From the NCBI RefSeq assembly GCF_036370855.1, contig NC_088106.1:30332501-30396500 (forward strand): a stretch of DNA of 64,000 nt, written 5' to 3'. Positions 26,761 to 37,150 of the stretch are shown here, one piece after another. The notes beneath the pieces are model-generated. The model saw only the letters and a program-made list of their open reading frames with translations. It was not told the DNA's origin and ran no database searches. Position numbers and translations under genes: made by a program. Source of the stretch: Dromaius novaehollandiae. Taxonomy: Eukaryota > Chordata > Aves > Casuariiformes > Dromaiidae. Every line of letters starts with the position of its first letter. Positions within the stretch are counted from its first letter, which is position 1.

Positions 26761-27870
26761 CCTGGGAGCTGGTTGCAGCCCGAGGATTTTGCCACAGATG
26801 CAAATACGGGGCTCTCCCAGGAGCGGTGCTACGGGGTTTGGGTTATTCTGCTCAGTACGCCAGGCACAGACATCTGATTTCCCCTGCTACCAAAATGCAT
26901 GCGGGGCAAGAGGCTGACCGCGCAGGGCTTTATTTCCCCAGTGGTCACTATTCCTTCTGCTCTGGCTAAAATTTGGGCCCATGCACCATTTTTCCAGAAT
27001 GGGGCACTTAAGTTCCCCCTTGCTGCCACCATCTCACAGCAATGAAGAATTTCATTTTAAAAACGAAAAGATTTAATTTAAAAATATAAAATGGCAAAGG
27101 GAGGGCTTTTTAAATAAAAAAATAAAGGTAAAGAGATGATGGTTGGAACAAAATGTTCCAGAAGAAAGCTCTTCCCTTGGGGTTTCTTTTCTTTAAGCTT
27201 TGCATATTACAATTTGAAATTTTTGTAAAGAGATCCCTATTTTATATTCACACTGGTAGCCTGAATTTAAATATCTCGCTCACCTGAGATTAATACAGGC
27301 TTCACCCTGAATTACTTCCCAGCTCTGGAGTACAGCTCTGGAGAGCTCAACTCTCTACAAATTCACTTCTCTTTTAGAGGCATAAAAGCTTATGAAATAT
27401 ATGAAATATTAAAATAGTGGGTGTGTTGGGGTAGAGAGTGGGGGAAGGGAGCCCAGGGTCAGTGAAGGCGGGGGGCTCCTTTGATATGAAAACATACTTT
27501 TCTTTAAATGAAATCACAGATCTGTTAGCACAGGACAAGACACCCTTTAAACTCCAAAGGCAAAAATTTCAGCCCAAAAAATGACAGTCTTTTTTTTTAA
27601 TTGTCAAGTGCTACAAATGGAGCAGAATGCAATCTGTGTTGTGCATGAATCATTATTTCTGTAGGTAACAGAAAATATCAAGTTTCTCCAGAGCAAAACA
27701 ACATATTCCCAGCAAACGAGGTTATAAACAAAGTTGAAAATGCTAGCTCCTTATTATGCTAACTCAATATTAACCAAATCCACCTGATGGGGGAAAAGTA
27801 CCTTGTTTTACATGCTGAAGGCCCATTAGCTAATTGCCATAGAAATCCAGCATTTTATATAATTATTTAA
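26761..27870. other. AT-rich intergenic, possible second regulatory segment
   Basis: No gene. The interval 27640-27870 contains AAGTTGAAAATGCTAGC, TTATTATGCTAACTC, AATATTAACC and CCCATTAGCTAATTGCC, again a cluster of TAAT-type cores without simple repeats. It may be a separate enhancer-like element. Confidence 0.35.
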
Positions 27871-29667
27871 CCCTTGTGAAGCCATCAGGCTTTTGGAAGA
27901 AGTCCCCTGGGGCAGAAGAGCCGCCATCGGGGCCGTGGTGTTTGCAGGGGCAGAGACAGGAGGGCATCTCGGCCCACTCTGCCAAGGCCAGCCTGTCCTT
28001 GTGGGCATTCGCAAATCCCCTGGCTGCTTTTTCCAGCACTTATTTTTTGCCTGGAGCAGTTCGGTGCCATGAAAATAGGCCCCCGCTCACCCTGTGTTTG
28101 TTCTTATTCTCTGCAGCTGCAAAGAAATCAACCCCATCAGGAAATTTATGTTGTTGACTTCAACGGGTGATGCTTGAAGACCTGCCAGTCCCTGGTAGCC
28201 CCCTCGCACTGTCCCCTGCTGCTTCCACACCTCCTCCTCCCATTCCCCTCTCTCCTCTTCCCTCCTCAGCATTTTCCTACATCCTCGCTCCATTCCTTGC
28301 CTTGCTCCTGACGGGCAGCGTTTCCATTGCCATCCCACCCTGGACCTCACAGCCACACCACAACACCACCCTCTCCTGGCTCCTCTCCTCCTCCTGCCAG
28401 CACGGGTGCTCACGTGCATGGCTCCTGCCCACTGTCACCAGCTGGCACAGTCCGAAATGGCACCTGTCCCCACCAGGGCTGGGTCAGGGAGGAGAGGAAG
28501 CGTGCAGTGACACTGGAGCAAGGTATTGCAAGATGGGATGTTCTGGAGAGCCAGGCCGGAGAGGGAAGTATTGCCAGCTGGACAGAGTTGCCCAAGTAAG
28601 TAATCGGGAGCTGACGCATGCTGCAAAACCTCTCTTGCTTGCGAGCCGCAAGCAGAAGATGCTGAGATGGAAACTGCTGGAGTCCAATAAGGATGGCAGA
28701 GATGGCTCAGCAGAGGCAGCTGGAGCAAAGGTCCCTCGTGCTGCTGGCCCCATCCTGGTTCCTCCCCCTGCTCATACTGTGCAGGCTTCCTCCAAGCACC
28801 GCTGGTCCATGGCCCATGCTTTAACTCCTGCTGCCAGCCCCTCTAGTTCTACACCTTCATTGCTGCTCAGGTTTTCCTCCCTAGATCTTTGTTTTAGAAA
28901 GAAAGTCCATTCAGGTCCCAGAAGTTTTGAGTCAACCATTTTTAGGTGCTACTTCATTATCATAGCTTGGTTTGGAAACTCTCTGCAGAGGGATCATCCT
29001 GCCATGGAGTTTCGGCCTGAGGGTCAGCCATGGGCACCACCTGCATGCAGTGGGCTCAGGGATGCCCCAAAGTGCTGCATATCCTTCAGGGCTGTGGTCA
29101 TGACTGTCACAACAACCTGCTGAACTCATGAACTACTAGCATGGAAAATCTCTCTTCAAACATACCACTCCAGTAAGAACATTTCTCAAAGGCTCCTCAG
29201 CATAAAAATCCACTGACCTTTTCCTTGCAGGCAACTGCAGTCTCCAGGGCTGCAGGGCCCCCAGCACTGCTAAAGCCCCAGAAGACACTCCAGTTCACAA
29301 GCACTACCAGGCCAATTCCAAAGGGATGCAGTGGTCCACACAGGCAGCCCACTGCTACCCCCGCACATCTGGAAGGGGCAGTGCTGGCATGGAGGAACCT
29401 CAGTCCCGCCAGGTCCTGCAGATTTTCAGCCCAGTCTGAGATGCACAAGTGGGGTCCTGCTCCTGGATGTCCCAGTGCCAAGCATCACTGCTGGCCCTGA
29501 AGCCTGGCAGTCGCACTCGGGCTGCATTTCACCACAGGAGCCCCTGGCCTCGCAAAGCTGCTGGAATTAACTGGACAGTTACCTCTTGTAGTATTTGGAT
29601 AATGATCAATGCAAGATTTGGTCATGGTGCTTTCTCTTTGCAACCACATTTTTTATGTATATTATGC
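27871..29667. other. GC-richer intergenic, no gene recognised
   Basis: A 318-codon plus-strand open frame (28167-29123) runs through here, but its translation is Pro/Ser-rich low-complexity sequence and five other frames on both strands overlap it. It has no recognisable domain and no splice or promoter support. I do not call it a gene. Confidence 0.45.
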
Positions 29668-29718
29668 ATGTGTATGTGTGTGTGTGTTTGTGTGTGTGTG
29701 CATATATGTGTGTGTATG
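29668..29718. repeat. (GT)n microsatellite, interrupted
   Basis: GT dinucleotides with TATG and TTTG interruptions followed by CATATATGTGTGTGTATG. Confidence 0.9.
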
Positions 29719-30639
29719 CTGTTTTGGTTGAAAGGCACTCACTGCTACGATAGAAGGACTTCTGTGCAGCTGCTCCATTCTGCCAGCTGCAATAAATTTC
29801 TTTGCTAGCACTGCTCGTCTGAATCGAATATAGTTTATTTCATTTTAAGAAGTCTTTTTTTTTTCATTTCAGGAAAATGAATGTTAGAGCCAGATAAGAA
29901 ACTATAGTCTGCTTTCAAGAAGGTTACAAGAAAACTGCATCTTGCATTACTAATCCTTTATCTTTCATGTTAACAAAAAGATTACTGACATATTTTTGAA
30001 TGAAAGAAAATAAAATAGCAAATGCATCTAAAGAACTATGTAACTTTCATGCAACACACAAATCGGTTGTTAAACGTGGAAAAAAAGGAGGGGAATGAAG
30101 GGAAAATTCATAATACATTTCCCTTTGTAAAGTGAGCAAACCAACTTTCTATAATAAGAGAAACTACTGGAGGACTAGAAGATGCTCTTTTCATAAAGCA
30201 AGAACAACGTTATTTTTAACTGGAGACCGGATTCTGGTGGCAGAGGAGAAAGTCTCCCTCGCCCAGGTCCCTACGTGGGGTCTCCTCACAGTGCTCCTGT
30301 CCTCCCACATGCCCAGGAATTGCTTTCCCCAGCTCCTTCCCCCACCTTTGGGACACCCGGGAAGCCTTTGTGCCAGCACCTCACAGCACGGCTGTGGCCA
30401 GGTGGCAGATCAGGGAGAAGGTCCCACAGCTCCTGAAACAAAAATTGTCCTGGGGACATGGAACATGCTGCATAACCTCAAGAGTTGCCCTCCACAGTCC
30501 CTCTGCACCCAAAGCTGTCCAGGATGAGTCTTTGGGGGCTTCCTCTCCAAACGTCCCTGGAAATCACAGCCCTGATCCTCGGTTCTGCTTTTCCATGAGA
30601 AAATAGCCCACTGCCTTGGCACACAGTGGTTCATTAGGA
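29719..30639. other. Intergenic, no gene recognised
   Basis: AT-rich sequence to about 30130, then GC-richer sequence with only short overlapping open frames. No mobile element recognised. Confidence 0.5.
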
Positions 30640-31150
30640 AACCCATAATTGAATTCCCTGACCATTCAGCTCTAAAACCCCTTTGATCAAGAATTAGTTA
30701 ATTACGTTGGGCCCAGGATATTCCTTGTTAGAAATTTTGCCCATGTCCCCCAGATATGTGGTTGCGGGCGCCACTCGCATTGTGTCCTTTGAAATGCGTT
30801 CACGAGCCTTTGAAGCTCTACCCCCTTAATGACGCATTGTTCGTTAATAAGTCGCCTGCAACATTTCCCCATTAGGAAAGAGCTGTCTGCGACTCACTTT
30901 GGCTTGAATGACTAATAATAATCCAAATGTAATTGATAATGTTAGCGAATAAATGGGAAACGTGTTCTACCCGGAGAATGTGCAGGAGAAGGCCCGAGAG
31001 GGAGCGAGCGCCTCGCCAGCTGCCTCCCTGTGCCCCACATGCCCTTCTTGCCCACAGCCCCGCTGCCGACCTTAGCTCTGACTGCCGCTCTCACCTGGCG
31101 CAGAAATCCATTTGACTTTGAGACACGCTGATTCGAAACCCCCTGTTGGC
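30640..31150. promoter_or_regulatory. Candidate conserved element with retained CpGs
   Basis: Roughly 500 bp combine TAAT cores (GTTAATTACG, CTTAATGACG, CGTTAATAAG, GACTAATAATAATCC, GTAATTGATAATG, CCATTAGG) with many preserved CpGs (TTGCGGGCGCCACTCG, GCGTTCACGAGCC, AAGTCGCCTGC). Surviving CpGs inside AT-rich homeodomain-motif DNA are the strongest sequence-only hint of constraint in the left half of the window. Function is inferred. Confidence 0.42.
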
Positions 31151-32735
31151 AGATAAGAGCTGGAGAGATCACAGGTAGCGGCTCGAGGCAGAAGCGGGCA
31201 GTCATTGCTGCTTCCGAGAGAGAAAGCGGGAGGAACGCACCTGGTTTATGGGGAAGGTGAGAGGAGATAAGAAGCATCTGGAAATGTTGGCAGGAGAGAA
31301 GGCAGATGGGGAGATAACGCTGAGATGGTGGAGATTGTGCATTGCTTGTGTCAGCAGAGAGGGTTTTAATGAGGAAACGGCACCAGTCGGGGGGCTCTGC
31401 AGAGCTTCGGGCTGCAGCTGGAGCAAAGGCAGTGTGCAAGACTGCTGCCGGCAGCGTGGGGGCTGGAGGTGGGCCGTTCCCGACATCTTGCCCACGGTCC
31501 GAGGGAGACCTCCTGCACCCAGCTCTATATCTCTGCTGCCCCCTTCAAGCAGCTCTCCCCTCATTACGTGCCCTTGGGGCTGGGCACGCAGATGCACCCT
31601 CTCCAGCCAGCACCATCTCCAGGAAAAGGCCCATCCCAGCCCCTCCAAAAGCCCTCCTGCCCCCCAAAGCTTTCACTCAGGACATGGGTGGGAGCAGCAG
31701 AGTGTGTGCAGCCACAGCAGCACCGTGTTGTGGGCCTCTGCCAAATGACTTCCTCATCTCCAAGGCCTGGGTGTCCAGCCCCCCTAGACACCCTGCACTG
31801 CAGCAGGGTGATGCGTGTCTTCACTCCAGTGCTCACGACTCCCTGTCACACTGGTTTTGCCCTTCCTTTTGCACTAGTTGCATTTTTTTTCCCCAAAAAA
31901 AGAGCATGTCTCAGCTCTACACCCAGGTGGGAATACTGTCAGCATAAGGCTCCCCACCGCTGTCTATGCAGATGTCTCTGCTGTGGCCAGGAGGGGATCT
32001 GTGGGATCATGGCTCCTGGAATGGGAATTTTTCCTTGCTAAAACATTCCTGTGGTTGGGACAAAAAGGCAATGAAAACCATACGTAGGAAATCTGCAAAG
32101 GGGTCACGTGGGATGAAAGTACTCACCAAACCAGGCAGGAGCACGTGGGGAGCAGTAACACAACAGGCCAGAGGCTCCCAGTGCTTTGCAGAGCCGAAGA
32201 AGGAGCCCCACAGCACCACTCCCAGGCCATTTTTCCTTTCCCAAAAAGCAAGCGCTATCTGCTGTGGCTTTCCCTTTGCCCAGGCCAGGCTCTGCCTGTT
32301 CACTGGCATCACCACAGCCCAGCATACCCCTTGGGGCAGCACAGAGGCCACAGCCGAAGGTCTCTAGGCACCATGTGGCAATGGAAGAATTTGTTCTCCA
32401 AGAAACCAGAGGCTAAGGAGACCCAGGAAGTGAGCTCAGGTCAACTACAGTGAATTGGCTGGCCACAATCTCATCAGTGCTGGAAACTATCGGAGTGTTT
32501 CTTTCTAGAACCATTCAATGGAGGTCTTCAGCTATGCCTGTCGTGACAGCACTTTTCACCTAAAAATTGACCTAAATTCAAAGCAGAAAATTTAAACATA
32601 GGGGTTAAATAACTCCACTTCCTTCTCCTCCCTCCAGACCCAAAGCAATTAGTTTTGGACCAATGAAACAGTCGTTCTGGTTTAAGTCCTCCCAAAATAT
32701 CCTCAAATTACTCTGTTTTGCCCTTCCCTCCTGCT
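31151..32735. other. Intergenic, no gene recognised
   Basis: GC-rich sequence with several overlapping open frames of 90-200 codons on both strands (31202-32453). None shows a domain, a consistent splice pattern or a conserved-looking composition. They reflect low stop-codon density. Confidence 0.45.
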
Positions 32736-33072
32736 GGCACATTGCTCTGCTTGCACATTGCTCCTCTTACACATCACTCCACTTACACAGCCGTTTGCTT
32801 TCACATCGCTCCACTTGCTTGTTGCTCCACTTGCACATCACTCTGCTTGCATGTTGCTTTGCTTGCACATTGCTCCACTCGCATATCACTCCATTTGTAC
32901 ATCACTTTGCTTCTGCATATTCCTCCTCTTCCACATTGCTCCACTTTCACATCTCCCTGCTTGCATATGGCTTCACTCGCACATCACTTCACTTGCATAT
33001 CGCTCCTCCTGCACATTGCCCTTCTCATACATCACTCCTGCTTGAAAATTGCTCCTCTTGCACATCACTTGC
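32736..33072. repeat. 16-bp minisatellite, about 21 copies
   Basis: A degenerate tandem array with a 16-bp period, consensus near CTCCACTTGCACATCA, with variants at most positions and occasional 17-18-bp units. The unit lacks stop codons in all three plus-strand frames, so three overlapping plus-strand frames (within 32663-33221) stay open across it and translate into His/Leu/Cys/Ser-rich 16-residue repeats. I attribute those frames to the repeat, not to a gene. Confidence 0.9.
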
Positions 33073-34099
33073 AAAGTCTTGTCTCTTCCATTTGCTTCTA
33101 TTGCCCTCTGCTGGGGACTTTTAAAGGGAAGTCTGATCCCCTGGCCAGTGCTTTTCCCTCTCCATCTCCCTTTGCCATTTCCAGGCTGGGTCTGCCCAGC
33201 CACCTCCACAGGTCCCAGTGAGGCAGCCTTGCACCCATGGCACCACGCACACACACGGAGATCTCCAACCCAGAATATGGCCAGCACATTTGGTGGGGAG
33301 AGGGAGAGCCACATCTATTAACAATGGTAAGCAGATATCAGAGTGGGCATCCAGGACATACACGTGAGTACATGGACACATGTGAGACATGAGGCAGCTC
33401 GGCTCTGTTGTTATTCTACATGAATGATTACACACAGCTTGAAAGCTGTGTGCTCCCAGAGCAGGGACATACTTGACCCACAAGCTCAAACCAGGACAGA
33501 CAGAGCCAGTCTATCATTTCTTCCTGAAAGATTTTGCTCTGTGCAACTTCTGAAATTCAGCTATTGCGGAAGGGAGATGGGTAGGGTGGTATGCACATGA
33601 GAGGGGAAGAGACAATGTCTGGAAAGGCTGCACTGGCAAAATCAGTGCACACTCCATAATCACTTGTGAGGACTTTCAAAGGCTGCCAAGATACAATCCA
33701 AGGAACTGGGTGAATCTACAGGGCTGGATTTCAGCAAGGAGGAGGTGGAAATGTAGGAGCTGAGGTGGCAGTGCTCCCTGGATCCAGCGGGGTGGAAATG
33801 GAAGCTGTGATTTCTCAGGTGGCAGATCTCTGAAGTCCAGAGACTCTACAGTCCGATGCTGTCTGCTGCCACCAGACATAGCACCCTTGGTGCACCCAAA
33901 GCAGAGCATGCTACACTGATAGATTTGTTTGACAAGATCATTGATTTTTCCAAACAACTGAGTGCAGGAGACCTGGCCTGTGCAGCCTTAGGTGCAGCAT
34001 TTGATGCTGAGGCAAGAAGGAAATTATTAGTGCAAGTGGGGAAGAGAATGACTGGCACAAGACCGGTACAGTAAGCATGGAGTTAAGGAGGAGATGGTA
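33073..34099. other. Intergenic, one unexplained short open frame
   Basis: Contains a CTCF-like core (33100-33116, minus strand), a near-perfect inverted repeat (33431-33452) and a 72-codon plus-strand open frame at 33856-34074 with protein-like, non-repetitive composition. I could not assign that frame to a family, and it lacks splice or promoter support. Confidence 0.4.
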
Positions 34100-34330
34100 A
34101 AGAAGTGTTTCACAAAAGGGAGGTTACTTGGGTCATTAGTGACCCCATTCGTTAATGACCTTCACCAGTGAAGGAAGAGCGGGTGCATTAAATTTTCTCT
34201 TGACTCAAAGCTGAAGAGCATCAGCAACACGAAGAGAAGAGCCACATAACCCTGAGGACGGGTGTCCCAGGGAAAGGATGAGGCTTCTAATCAGAAAGCT
34301 TGGGCCATGCATGCAGCAAGCAACAGGGAG
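34100..34330 (+). mobile_element. Possible diverged CR1-like LINE fragment, sense
   Basis: A short stretch resembles the sense strand of the CR1 reverse-transcriptase coding region: CGTTAATGACCTTCACCAG matches the family's T(A/T)TTAATGACCTGGA word, and TTAAATTTTCTCTTGACTCA with AAAGCTGAAGAGCAT parallels the AAATTTGCAGATGACACCAA-AGCTGGG landmark. Similarity is weak and boundaries are uncertain. Confidence 0.4.
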
Positions 34331-36399
34331 GATTTCTGCTGCAACCTAGGAGTATTGCTGCTTGAAATCTCAAAAGAGGAGGAGAAACATGGGAGCATGG
34401 ACTGACCTTGCCATGACTGCGAGTCACCAGAGCTGCGTCACCCTGAAAAAATACAAATACAACCCTTGGCTGCATCAAAGCCGATTTTTATTTCCAATAT
34501 TTTCAATCTATAGAGGAAAATCAGCTGTGTGCTAGGCTGAGGTGGGACTCCAGCAGAGCTCTCTAAACAGCTTTTGCCTGAGGAGGATGAACAGAAACAA
34601 GAGCCAGTTCAGAGAGGGACAGCAAAAACACAGGGGCACTGTTGGAGAGTGGAGACTGAAGGAAGCAGGGTCTGGCCACCTGGCAAAATGATAGGACACA
34701 AGAGCTGCATGTGAGCACACTGAGGAGGCAAATGCCAAAGCCAGAGGGGACAACCTTCATTAAGGGATCATGAAAGGAAGGAGATTCAAACTGGTTCCAA
34801 GATACTTCATTGCTGTGTGAGCTAGTGAGCTGGAGCCACGCAGGTGAGCACCCGTTTTTCAGCTGGCAGCTGGTCTGTGTCTGACAGCAGCTCAGTTATA
34901 CTGATGTTTCCTCCAATGAATGCAGTCCTGCGCCCACGTGAGAGCACCTTGGTCTGGGTAGGGCACAGGAGAAGACACCCCAGCATGCCAGTGATGGGAT
35001 GGGGGGATGGCACGTGCCCCAGCCTCATGTGCTTGGGGCTCAGTAGGGACGTGGGCTCTCAGGACCCCCTGTCTGCTGGGGCCAGCGGACCCTCCCCCCA
35101 CAAGGCCGGGTGAGGGTGTCCTGCAAGGACCCCCGGCCACCCTCAGCCGATCACAGGCTAAAACCCCTGCTGTGGCTGCCATGCTGGCATGCTCGCTTCA
35201 TTAGGGCCTGCGAGCAATTTGAGACCTTTAGGGCAAATGCAAAGTGTGAGCGCAGCAACCACACTGAGCCCAGGCAGAAACCCTAAGGTGTGATGCTCCG
35301 TCGCAGAGATAACCATGCCCCACGCTGGGCTGCCACCAGCCATCTCAGAAAAGGAACAAATTGACAGCATTCAGAGGAACAGTCTTCATTTCCAAACATA
35401 TCATTTCTGTCCTCTGGCATAAAGCACCCCTGCCATCTTGTTAACAGCTTTTACATTTTTTCAGCAAAAAGGGGGAGGGAGGAGGGAAGGAAAGCGACTG
35501 GAGACCAGTTTCCCTTGCGAATGGGGGAAGTTCAGTGGCAGAGATGCACTGCAGGGTCAGAAATAGGCTCTTGCTCCAGTGCAGGTCTGCACTCTGAGCT
35601 GGGGGCTGCCCTCAGCTGGGAAGGGACAGGGATCTTGGTGGCTATGGGTCCAGCTCTGGGGAGGTGGCAGCCCCGGCCCCTCTGCAGTCATCCCAGCCAA
35701 AGAAGTGCCTCTCCGGTTCAATCGGAGAAGGAGACCTGGGGACAGGACCTCACCAAGCTCAAGGGGTGGTCAGAGAGAGGAGAAAGGGAAGCCACCAGCA
35801 TCACGTCCTGCATCATCACCCTCCAGCCCACATGCGGGGCATCCCAGGGGCCCAGTGCTGGGAACAGTCTGGGGACAGTCCTACCTCCTTCTGAGCAGTG
35901 TGACCTCCTGCATGACAGCAGCCTGCCGTTTCTTCCCATCTGGAACCGCTTCTGCCAAGCAGTGGGAGAAAAAGTTTGGAGAAAAAGCACATAGAAAGCA
36001 AGGGGGGAACAAATAGCAGCTGGTCTTTAGGGAGGGTTAAATTGGCTGAGGGGATGGAAATGAGTCTGGCTCTAAGATTTCAGCCCTCAGAGGGTGGTTA
36101 GGCCCAGGCAGTGATGCACACTCCAAAAAAGCTGTTGGTGCTGGTCAGCTGGCCCAGATGACAGCCAGCACATCCTGGCTTTTCCAGAAACCATTTCGCC
36201 CCACTTGCAAGGAGATGGCAGGGACAGGAAGACTTCACCCAACCCTGGAGGCATAATCACTGTGGAGGGGAAACTCCACTTCTCTGCCTTTCCCCCTCAC
36301 CCGTGGCTGGGGCTGGCCGATGGACCAAGGAGGGGAGATGGACGCCAACGTCACGATTTCTGCTTCGAGACCTCCTCGCCCACCCGACAGATTACAGAT
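34331..36399. other. Intergenic, no gene recognised
   Basis: Mixed GC-rich sequence with overlapping short open frames on both strands. No mobile element, exon or tandem array recognised. Confidence 0.5.
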
Positions 36400-37150
36400 G
36401 ATGGAGGAGAGGGATGCCTTATACCAATTAATTCCCAAAGTGTAATTAACATCTGGGCCAGCTCTGTAGGATCCCCAGCTGCTAATGAAGCATGGCACCG
36501 CTTTAATTCCTGCAATGCCCCGCCATCTTATTATTAAATCTGGGAGTGGGTTCCATCACATTTTCCCTTAAAGGGAAAAAGGAAAGAGAGAAACAGAGCA
36601 GGATTTGTCTCAATGAAATAAGATAGATTAGAGTTTGCAGATAAAGAAAGTAGGGGTGGAGGAGGAGGGGGAGAATTGTGAAATTCCATATGTGCGAGTG
36701 CACACGCACGGGTGTCCGTATATTCTCTTTTGCAATGACCTCCTTCTGCCCCATCCATCAGCCTCGGGTTGGCTTATTCTAACTAGCAGATTCTTTTCTT
36801 GTGTATAACAGGCCCATCAGACACAATCTGCATGCCAATTACTGGAGCAGACCCCCTGATACTGAAAAATGGAAATTAGCTGTCAAGCACCGGCATCAGC
36901 AGTCTGGGTTGGATTGCCTGCTCTCGCTCGCTCACTCTGTGGCTCATATACATATGCACTCTGTTCTGCATGCAGCCGCGGCAAGGGAGCCCCCGATGGA
37001 AAAAGTAATCTAGAATAATAATAAAAAAATAGCATATTTTATTGTTATTCGCATTGGTTGCCAACATTTGGGGCACAATGCAAAATTCACCAGAGGGCAA
37101 GAGCCATTCGGAGAAGGGGGAAAAAAAAAAAAAACAGAGTTGTGATAATT
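36400..37150. promoter_or_regulatory. Candidate conserved TAAT-rich segment
   Basis: Contains ACCAATTAATTCCC, GTGTAATTAAC, GCTAATGAAG and CTTTAATTCC within 36420-36515, then CATGCCAATTACTGG and GAAATTAGCTG at 36828-36885 and a CATATACATATGCAC stretch. A15-type and A/T runs near 37120 are simple sequence. Treated as a possible enhancer cluster by composition only. Confidence 0.35.

Noticed and set aside
28167-29123. 318-codon plus-strand open frame
   Set aside because: Low-complexity Pro/Ser-rich translation, overlapped by open frames on both strands, no domain, splice or promoter support; explained by GC-rich sequence with few stop codons.
32663-33221. Three overlapping His/Leu/Cys/Ser-rich open frames
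   Set aside because: They are the translation of a 16-bp tandem repeat without stop codons, not a conserved protein.
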